Source of the DNA: CAZWCX01 sp964632945
Lineage (GTDB): Bacteria > Planctomycetota > MHYJ01 > WSZJ01 > CAZWCX01
NCBI GenBank assembly: GCA_964632945.1
Contig: CAZWCX010000129.1
Coordinates: 1-19,346 of the forward strand
Length of the DNA stretch: 19,346 nt
Direction: 5' to 3'
Positions 7,557-14,241 of the stretch are shown here, one piece after another. The stretch's first letter is position 1; each line of letters starts with the position of its first letter. The notes below the pieces were generated by a model. The model was not told the origin of the DNA, did no database searches, and worked only from the letters and a program-made list of their open reading frames with translations. Both the position numbers and the translations under genes were made by a program.

Positions 7557-8960
7557 CTAGCCCCTCACCGCGGCCCCGGCGCGGCGGGTTCGCGTGTCCG
7601 GCGCACCGGTCGCAGTGAGCCGCAGACGCTCGGGCAGGTACTCCGGCCCGGTCAGGTCCTCGATCCGCTCGGCGCGGCGGATGAGATCCGGCATCCCGTC
7701 TTCCCCGATCAACACGCATGCGGGCCGGAGGTGGATGAACTGCATCGACTGCGTGAACGTGTAGGCCCCCACGGGGGAAATGGCCAGCCGTTCGCCGGGG
7801 CGCAGGTCCGGCAGGGCGATGCTCTCCCGGATGCAGTCGATGTTCATGCACAAGGGTCCGTAGATGGCGGTCTCCTCCACGAACGCGTCGACCGACCTCG
7901 CCGGCGCGACGTTGAGGCGATACCACCACGCGGTGAAGAGCAGGTTGACCCCGGCGTCGATGACCAGGGCGCGCTTGCCGTTGCCGAGGCGCTTGGCGGC
8001 GATCACGGTGGCCAGCAGCGTGCCCGCATCGTCGCTCAGCGCGCGGCCGGTCTCGATCAGCAGCGGAGGAAGCGGGGCGGAACCGTTGTCGGCCGCGAGC
8101 AGCGCGGAGCAGATCGCATCCGCGTAGTCTGCGATCGGCGCCGCCAGCCCGCCGGAGTGGTATTGGCTGGAGAGGGAGTTGTTCGACGCGTAGCCGCCGC
8201 CGAGGTCGAGATGGGTGGGGCGCACCCCCAGTTCGCGCTCGATCTCGGACGAAAATCCGGCCAACGCGGTCGCCGCGCGACCGTACGCCGCGGGTTCGAG
8301 CACGAACGTGCCGATGTGCGTGTGCAGCCCGCCGAAGCGCAGTCGTCCGCCGCGCGCGATCCGCCGCGCCGCCTGCAGCGCCTGGCCGCTTTCGAGGTTG
8401 AAGCCGAAGCGGTCCCAGCGCGGATGGATCCCGGCGTCCACGCTCACGCGCAGGCCGACGACCGGACGCTCGCCGCGTTCGGCGGCGATGCGCTCGAGCA
8501 GGTAGATCTCCTCCAGGTGATCGGCGTGGAGGATCGCTCCCTCGCGGATCGCCCGCTCCAGCTCGTCGCGGGTCTTGGCCGGGCCGTTGAAGACGATGCG
8601 GTCGCCGGGAACGCCGAGGCGGCGCGCCTTTTCGTATTCCATCCCGGACACGACTTCGGCGAGGCTGCCCTCCTGGTGAAAGACCGCACAGATCGCGTCG
8701 AGGTAGTTGGTCTTGTACGACCAGCACAGGGACGCGCGCGGGTGGCGGCGGGCGAACGCCTCGCGCGCCTCCCGCGCCCGCGCGCGCAGACGGCGCTCGG
8801 AAAAGACGAACAGGGGCGAGCCGAACTCGCGACAGAGCGACTCGATCGACACGCCGTCGATCTGCTCGCGCTCGGACAGGTCGGCGCGGCGGCCGGCCTT
8901 GTTCATGAGGCCGATCGCGTTGCGCACGATGGCCGGACGTTCGTAGGTGCGCTCAGGCAT
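7557..8960 (-). CDS. PLP-dependent fold-III decarboxylase-like enzyme (DAP/ornithine decarboxylase family)
   Basis: This 467-residue enzyme resembles diaminopimelate decarboxylase (LysA). Visible features are the PLP Lys83 in WSYKTNY, HTHIGT (213-218), the phosphate-binding LDLGGGYA (251-258), ETGR (303-306), the second-subunit loop YGPLCMNID (367-375, with Cys371) and GAY (398-400). The Cys-loop differs from both known classes. DAP decarboxylases carry CES(G/S)D there and ornithine decarboxylases CDGLD. Here Met and Asn follow the Cys, so the acidic residue that reads the distal amino group of the substrate is absent. I therefore do not call it lysA. The start overlaps the ATP-grasp stop by 8 nt, with GGAG about 10 nt upstream. 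Its position between an ATP-grasp ligase and the UT-M23 gene suggests that it supplies or trims an amino-acid building block. It uses a TAG stop. Confidence 0.9.
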   Translation of the reverse strand: MPERTYERPAIVRNAIGLMNKAGRRADLSEREQIDGVSIESLCREFGSPLFVFSERRLRARAREAREAFARRHPRASLCWSYKTNYLDAICAVFHQEGSLAEVVSGMEYEKARRLGVPGDRIVFNGPAKTRDELERAIREGAILHADHLEEIYLLERIAAERGERPVVGLRVSVDAGIHPRWDRFGFNLESGQALQAARRIARGGRLRFGGLHTHIGTFVLEPAAYGRAATALAGFSSEIERELGVRPTHLDLGGGYASNNSLSSQYHSGGLAAPIADYADAICSALLAADNGSAPLPPLLIETGRALSDDAGTLLATVIAAKRLGNGKRALVIDAGVNLLFTAWWYRLNVAPARSVDAFVEETAIYGPLCMNIDCIRESIALPDLRPGERLAISPVGAYTFTQSMQFIHLRPACVLIGEDGMPDLIRRAERIEDLTGPEYLPERLRLTATGAPDTRTRRAGAAVRG

Positions 8961-10038
8961 GGGCGGGGCTCTCCGAAGGGGTCGGGCGCCGGCGCATGCG
9001 GCCGAACGCCAGCAGCGTTTCCAGGTCTTCGACTTCGGCGATGGTCTCGACCGCGTGACGCACGAAGCTGGTGCCCGCGCGGCCGTCCGGGTAGTCGGGA
9101 AGCGGCTCGCCGAGCGCCAGGCGCACGAGACCGAGCGGGAGATTGCATCCGGCCGCGGTGGCCAGATAGACCCACGCCGGGAAGCGCGGGTTCACCTCGA
9201 TCAAGTACAACCGACCGTCGGCGCCGCCGCGCAACATCTCGACCTCGCACCCGCCGCGCCAGCGCAACTCGCCGACCACGGCGCGCGCGGCCGCGAGCAG
9301 TTCCTCGTCGGCGATGGTGATCGCCCCCCAGGCCTTGCCGAGGCGGGTCACCACGGTCTTGCGCATCGCGACCGGACCGTGCGTTCCGCCCTGGCCGTCG
9401 CCGAGGGCGATGACGTCGAACTCTTCGCCGCGAACGTGCCGTTGCGCGAGCAGCGGCGCGCCCCAGCGCGCGGACAGGCGCGTGAACGCCGCGGCGGCTT
9501 CGGCCGGTCCCTGCGCGACTTCCGCCTCGTAGAAGGGACCCTTGACGACCAGCGGATATCCGAAGCGCGCCCCCGCGGCGGTCAGGGCGTCCAGGTCGAG
9601 CACCGCGCAGGTGTCGGGGGTCGCGATGCCGATCTTTGCAGCCAGCTCGGGGAGGCGCGCCTTGGACCTCCGGGCCAGCGCGTCGATGGCGGGCAAGACC
9701 ACCGCGACGCCCAGTTCGCGCAGCCGGGGCTCGAGCCGCTGGATCATCGGCAACTCGACGTCGAGGCAGGGAATCAGGACGTCCATCCCGACCTCGTCCC
9801 GGATTTCCCGCAGGCGATCGAAGTAGGCGTCCGGCCCCACGCTCGGGTACGGCATCAGAAAGGCGTCGTCCAGCACGCCGGGCGCGAACAGGGAGGAATC
9901 GAAGGCGTCATAGGCCAGCCCGACCGCGACCATGCGGTCGCCGAGCGCGTCGCGCAGGCTGCGCAGCACGCCCGGGCCGGGCTGGGCATTTTCCCCGAGG
10001 TGAATGCCGGAGACGGCGACGTGCAGGGTTCCGCTCAT
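8953..10038 (-). CDS. ATP-grasp ligase, CarB/D-Ala-D-Ala-ligase-like
   Basis: This protein of 361 residues starts at 10038, where ATGA overlaps the stop of the PqqD-like gene. The longer open frame back to 10317 runs antisense-like Arg/Pro text and overlaps that gene in another frame. The N-terminal 120 residues form a Rossmann-like pre-ATP-grasp part (HVAVSGIHLGENAQPGPG; MDVLIPCLD). The ATP-grasp core follows: FGYPLVVKGPF with Lys166, the GEEFDV strand (204-209), GGCEVEM with Glu265, and YLIEVNPRFP (278-287), in which Glu281, Asn283 and Arg285 are the Mg-ATP/carboxylate-binding residues. These enzymes activate a carboxylate as acyl-phosphate and join it to an amine. The substrate is not deducible. 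With a PqqD-like partner upstream and a PLP amino-acid enzyme downstream, peptide or amino-acid ligation is the most economical guess. Confidence 0.9.
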   Translation of the reverse strand: MSGTLHVAVSGIHLGENAQPGPGVLRSLRDALGDRMVAVGLAYDAFDSSLFAPGVLDDAFLMPYPSVGPDAYFDRLREIRDEVGMDVLIPCLDVELPMIQRLEPRLRELGVAVVLPAIDALARRSKARLPELAAKIGIATPDTCAVLDLDALTAAGARFGYPLVVKGPFYEAEVAQGPAEAAAAFTRLSARWGAPLLAQRHVRGEEFDVIALGDGQGGTHGPVAMRKTVVTRLGKAWGAITIADEELLAAARAVVGELRWRGGCEVEMLRGGADGRLYLIEVNPRFPAWVYLATAAGCNLPLGLVRLALGEPLPDYPDGRAGTSFVRHAVETIAEVEDLETLLAFGRMRRRPTPSESPAHA

Positions 10039-10301
10039 GCCCGGCCCCCCAACGCGTAATCGCGGAGGAGGCCCAGGAATGCCTCGACGTCGTCCTCGAC
10101 GGGCGCGGCGCCGACGGCAAACTCCTCGCGCAGACGGGCGAGGATGGCGTCGGCAGGGAGGCCGTCCTTCAGGCCCTGGAGGACGGCGAGGCCGGTGGCG
10201 TTGACGGTGTACGAATGGCCGGTGCGGGGGTCGAAGACGAACCCCGTGTCGCTGACCGCCAGCGCGCGCAGCGCGGCGGCGTCGGGACCGGGTGCGGGCA
10301 T
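10035..10301 (-). CDS. PqqD-like small protein (RiPP-recognition-type winged helix)
   Basis: This 88-residue protein starts at 10301, where GGGAGG (10315-10310) lies exactly 8 nt upstream. The longer frame back to 10643 is not supported by composition. The pattern is that of the PqqD family. There is a short beta-hairpin, TGFVFDPRTGHSYTVN, then 'ATG-L-A-V-L-Q-G-L-K-D-G', then helices with 'LPADAILARLREEF', an acidic EDDVEAFL stretch and a terminal LLRDYAL. Many PqqD-like proteins bind leader peptides or serve as peptide chaperones for modifying enzymes. Others are partners of ATP-grasp or kinase enzymes with no known peptide. It is the first gene of the five-gene - strand unit, and its stop overlaps the ATP-grasp start by 4 nt. 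Confidence 0.85.
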   Translation of the reverse strand: MPAPGPDAAALRALAVSDTGFVFDPRTGHSYTVNATGLAVLQGLKDGLPADAILARLREEFAVGAAPVEDDVEAFLGLLRDYALGGRA

Positions 10302-10309
10302 GCGAGCAA

Positions 10310-10315
10310 CCTCCC
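10310..10315 (-). promoter_or_regulatory. Ribosome-binding site that fixes the PqqD-like start
   Basis: GGGAGG read on the - strand lies 8 nt before the ATG at 10301. It is the strongest Shine-Dalgarno sequence in the region. It supports the 88-residue product over the 202-residue open frame. Confidence 0.7.
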
Positions 10316-10320
10316 ATGCG

Positions 10321-10341
10321 TGACGCGGAACGGAAGCGTCA
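10321..10341. promoter_or_regulatory. Inverted repeat in the leader of the PqqD-like operon
   Basis: TGACGC (10321-10326) and GCGTCA (10336-10341) are separated by 9 nt, about 20 nt before the PqqD-like start codon and just upstream of its Shine-Dalgarno site. It could be an operator for a dimeric regulator or an RNA hairpin near the ribosome site. No regulator gene lies nearby. Confidence 0.25.
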
Positions 10342-10377
10342 TGGCGCGCACCTTGCCGACTCGTGGACACCCCTCCC

Positions 10378-10400
10378 AGACCCGGAAGGCAGCCGGGTCT
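10378..10400. promoter_or_regulatory. 8-bp perfect hairpin in the divergent intergenic region
   Basis: AGACCCGG (10378-10385) and CCGGGTCT (10393-10400) pair perfectly around AAGGCAG. On the - strand it would lie in the 5' leader of the PqqD-like operon. On the + strand it is followed only by TT, so it is not a convincing terminator. The GGAAGG-like loop edge is reminiscent of SRP RNA domain IV, but the asymmetric internal loop and flanking pairing of that RNA are missing. Confidence 0.3.
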
Positions 10401-10625
10401 TTGAGGAGTCGGGAAAGATAACGGGGGGAAGGCGGATTTATTGTGCGCCGGTTCCGACGGCCGGGTTCCCCGGGGGGAGGTCGCTCGAGGCGGTCGTGGG
10501 CGCCGGAACGAACCGGGCGTCCGGTCCGTTCCCGACCCCGGCAGCCGCGGTCCCGGTCCGGGCGAGGGCGCCTCGGTCCGTAGGTCCCCCGGCGGCGCGC
10601 GCAACTCGCCCGTCCACGATAAGCC

Positions 10626-10654
10626 TTGACCCCTCCTGCCCATGGGGATAGCCT
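10626..10654 (+). promoter_or_regulatory. carB: Probable sigma70-type promoter upstream of carB
   Basis: TTGACC (10626-10631) is followed after exactly 17 nt by TAGCCT (10649-10654). The -35 matches consensus at five of six positions and the -10 at three. Transcription would begin near 10661 and give a leader of about 150 nt before the carB ATG. The other possible promoters in this 508-bp gap are weaker. The gap itself is otherwise non-coding as far as I can see. The open frames that cross it are Arg/Pro-rich and lack ribosome sites. Confidence 0.4.
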
Positions 10655-10760
10655 AATCCGGCGCTGCCCCGAGTCCGCCGGACCTCGTCGGCAGCGCGCC
10701 CCGGCCCCGCGGGACGCGCGGGCAAGGATTCCCGACCCCCTGGTCCTGGACCCCGACCGG

Positions 10761-10782
10761 GGCCGCGACCCCGGCCGCGGCC
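10761..10782 (+). promoter_or_regulatory. GC hairpin in the carB leader
   Basis: GGCCGCG (10761-10767) pairs with CGCGGCC (10776-10782) around an 8-nt loop, ending 27 nt before the carB start codon. It is made only of G-C pairs, so it would be very stable near the ribosome-loading region. It may affect carB translation. There is no U-tract, so it is not an intrinsic terminator. Confidence 0.3.
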
Positions 10783-10809
10783 CGGCTGAACCCTGCTCGG
10801 ATCCTGCGC

Positions 10810-13800
10810 ATGCCCCGTCGCACGGACATCAAATCCATCCTCCTGGTCGGCTCCGGTCCCATCGTCATCGGACAGGCCTGCGAATTCGACTACTCCGGCA
10901 CGCAGGCCTGCCAGGCGTAGCGCGAAGAGGGGTATCGGGTCATTCTGGTCAACAGCAACCCCGCGACGATCATGACCGATCCGGAGCTGTCCGACCGGAC
11001 CTACATCGAGCCGATCACGCCGGAGATGGTCGAGCGGGTGATCGCCCGGGAGCGGCCCGACGCCCTGCTCTGCACCATGGGCGGCCAGACCGCGCTCAAT
11101 ACCGCGGTGGCGCTGGCCGAGTCGGGCGTGCTCAAGAAGTACGGGGTCGAACTTCTCGGCGCCCGCGAGGACGTGATCCGCAAGGCGGAGGACCGTCGTC
11201 TCTTCAAGGAGGCGATGCTGAAGCTGGGCCTCGATCTTCCCCGCAGCGACTATGCGTATACGCTCGAGCAGGCGCACAAGATCCGCGACTCGATCGGGCT
11301 GCCCTGCGTCGTGCGTCCCTCGTTCACGCTCGGTGGATCCGGCGGGGGCATCGCCTACAACGTCGAGGAGTTCGACCGCATCGTCGCCTCGGGGATCGAA
11401 CAGAGCATGATCCACGAGGTGCTGATCGAGGAGTCGGTGACCGGCTGGAAGGAATTCGAGCTCGAGGTGATGCGGGACTGCAAGGACAACTGCATCATCG
11501 TGTGTTCGATCGAGAACTTCGACCCGATGGGCGTGCACACCGGGGACTCGATCACGGTGGCGCCGATCCAGACGCTGACCGATCGCGAGTACCAGATCAT
11601 GCGCGACGCGGCGTTCCGGATCATCCGCGAGATCGGGGTGGAGACCGGCGGGTCGAACATCCAGTTCGCGGTCGACCCGCGGACGGGGCGGCAGGTGGTG
11701 ATCGAGATGAACCCGCGGGTCTCGCGCTCGTCGGCGCTGGCCAGCAAGGCCACCGGCTTCCCGATCGCGCGCATCGCCGCCAAGCTGGCGGTGGGATACA
11801 CGCTGGACGAGTTGCCCAACGAGATCACTCGGGTGACGCCGGCGTCGTTCGAGCCGACGCTCGACTACTGCGTGGTGAAGATCCCGCGCTGGGCCTTCGA
11901 GAAGTTCCCCGAGGCCGATCGCACCCTCACGGTGCAGATGAAGTCGGTGGGGGAGGTGATGGCGATCGGGCGGACCTTCAAGGAGGCCCTCCAGAAGGCC
12001 GTGCGCGGGCTCGAAGTGCGCCGGCCGGGCCTCGGGTTCGATCGGGCCGACGGGATGCTGGGCGGGATGGCGCTCGACCTCGATTCGTTCCGGGAGCGAC
12101 TGACCACGCCGACCGCCGAGCGGCTGTACCAGATTCGCGCGGCCTTGCGCGCGGGGATGACCGTCGAGCAGGTGAACGCGCTGACCGGGGTGGATCCCTG
12201 GTTCCTGTCGGGCATCGAGGAGCTGGTGCGCATGGAGGACCGCCTGCGCGCGGTGAAGTCGCTCGCCGAGGCGCCGACGGAGCTCCTCCGCGAGGCGAAG
12301 CGCATGGGGTACTCCGATGCGCAGCTCGCGCGCGCGTGGCAGTCGACCGAGGTCGAGGTCCGGCGGGCCCGCCGCGAGCGCGGGATCCAGCCCACCTACA
12401 AGCGCGTCGACACCTGCGCGGCGGAGTACGAGTCCTTCACCCCGTACTACTACTCGACCTACGAAGACGAGAACGAGCTGAAGCCGACCTCCCGTCCCAA
12501 GGTGGTGATCCTGGGCGGCGGGCCGAATCGGATCGGCCAGGGAATCGAGTTCGATTACTGCTGCGTGCAGGCCTCGATGGCCCTGCGCGAGATGGGGTTC
12601 GAGACCATCATGGTGAACAGCAATCCGGAGACGGTCTCGACCGACTACGATACCTCCGACCAGCTCTTCTTCGAGCCGCTGACGGCCGAAGACGTGATCA
12701 ACCTCTGGGACCAGCTCGAACCGGTCGGGGTGATCGTGCAGCTGGGCGGCCAGACGCCGCTCAACCTCGCGCGCGCGCTGACCGAGGCGGGGGTGAAGAT
12801 CGTCGGCACGAGCGTGGACAGCATCGACCGGGCCGAGGATCGCAAGAAGTTCAACGAGCTGATCGATCGGCTGCGGCTGACCCAGCCGCCCGGGGGCATT
12901 GCCTCCACCTATCTCGAGGCGAAGGGGGTGGCGCGGGCGATCGGCTATCCGGTCCTGGTCCGCCCGTCGTACGTGCTGGGCGGGCGGGCGATGCGAATCG
13001 TGTATGACGAGGAAAGTCTGGAGCAGTTCGTGGCGGAGGCGGCCGAGGCCTCGCCGGACCAGCCGATTCTGGTCGACAAGTTCATCGAGGACGCGATCGA
13101 GGTCGACGTCGACGCGATCTGCGACGGCGCGGAAGTCTACATCGCCGGGATCATGGAGCACATCGAGGAAGCGGGGGTGCACTCCGGCGACGCGACCATG
13201 ACGCTGCCCCCGTACACCCTCTCGGACCGGCAGATCGAGAAGATTCGCGACTGCACGATCCGGCTGGCCCGCGAGCTGCAGGTGTGCGGCCTGATGAACG
13301 TGCAATATGCCGTGAAGAACGACATCGTCTACGTCCTCGAGGTGAACCCCCGGGGCTCGCGCACGGTGCCGTTCGTGGGCAAGGCCACGGGCGTGCCGGT
13401 GGCCAAGATCGCCGCGCAGGTCATGCTGGGGCGGAAGCTTTCGGAATACAACCTGCCCGGGAATCGCGAGACCGACCACTTCTCCGTGAAGCAATCGGTC
13501 TTCCCGTTCCGCAAATTCGCGGGCGTGGACGTGATCCTCGGGCCCGAGATGCTGTCGACGGGCGAGGTGATGGGGATCGACAAGGACTTCGGCCGGGCGT
13601 ACGCGAAGAGCGCGATGGCGGCGGGGCTGCGGCTGCCGCGCAGCGGCAAGGTCTTCGTCAGCGTCAAGGACGCCGACAAGCGGGACATCATCTTCGTGGC
13701 CAAGAAGCTGGTCGACCTGGGGTTCGAGTTGCTGTCCACGTCCGGGACGCGCAAGGTGCTCGAGCGCAACGGCATCCCGGTGGCGCCGGTCGCGCGGATC

Positions 13801-14085
13801 AAGGAAGGTCGACCGAACGCGCTCGATCTGATCATCAACCGCGAGGTCGCGCTGATCATCAACACGCCGAGCGGGAAAGGGCCGCGGACGGACGAGGGCA
13901 GGATCCGCGCGATGGCCGTCAGCCACGACATCCCGGTGATCACGACGGTCCCGGGGGCCCAGGCGGCGGTGAACGGGATCGAAGCGATGCTGCGCCAGGC
14001 GCTGGACGTGCAGGCGCTGCAGGACTATCACGGGGCGTACGCCGCGTCGGCGGGACGCGGCGCCCCGGTCTCCACCCGGCCGTAA
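10810..14085 (+). CDS. carB: Carbamoyl-phosphate synthase large subunit, interrupted by an in-frame TAG at codon 37
   Basis: CarB makes carbamoyl phosphate from bicarbonate, ammonia (from CarA) and two ATP for pyrimidine and arginine synthesis. By homology the gene runs from ATG 10810, opening MPRRTDIKSILLVGSGPIVIGQ, to TAA 14083 and would give 1091 residues, the usual length. Codon 37 (10918-10920) is TAG, where CarB normally has Leu in 'ALREEGYRV'. Everything after it is intact in the same frame. The first ATP-grasp half has RPSFTLGGSGGG and EMNPRVSRSSALA. The second has RPSYVLGG and EVNPRGSRTVPF. The C-terminal MGS-like allosteric domain has the NTPSGKGPRTDEG motif. The next in-frame ATG (10972) gives 1037 residues but loses the conserved N-terminal segment and has no good ribosome site. 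No carA lies next to it. Either this is a sequence error or recent mutation, or the amber is read through. Confidence 0.9.
10918..10920 (+). other. carB: In-frame amber codon inside carB
   Basis: This TAG stands at the position of a conserved Leu between QACQA and REEGYRV. A single base change from TTG would produce it. The reading frame is kept on both sides, so it is a substitution and not a frameshift. Confidence 0.9.
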
Positions 14086-14172
14086 CCGGGCGGTCGGGGG
14101 TCCGGCCGCGGCGCGCCCGCGGAGGGCGGGCCCGGCTCTCCCGGTCGGACGTCTTCGGGAGCGATGGGGACG

Positions 14173-14190
14173 GCGCGCGCCGTCGCGCGC
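14173..14190 (+). terminator. GC hairpin between carB and the peptidase gene
   Basis: GCGCGCG (14173-14179) pairs with CGCGCGC (14184-14190) around CCGT. It lies in the 156-nt gap between carB and the following operon. There is no T-run after it. It may help end the carB message or lie in the leader of the next operon. Confidence 0.25.
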
Positions 14191-14241
14191 GGTCCGGCCC
14201 GGCGGCGTCCGGTGCGCGCGACCCTGTACGTGGAACTCGCC

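Noticed and set aside
7557..8960. Calling the PLP enzyme lysA
   Set aside because: The Cys-loop lacks the acidic residue expected for DAP decarboxylase, and there are no lysine-pathway neighbours.
10378..10400. Small SRP RNA (4.5S)
   Set aside because: Only a GGAAGG-like loop edge is present. The conserved asymmetric loop (AGCAG) and the flanking helix are missing.
10810..14085. Reassignment of TAG as a sense codon in this genome
   Set aside because: Five other genes in the window end naturally at TAG, and none of the other long genes contains an internal TAG.
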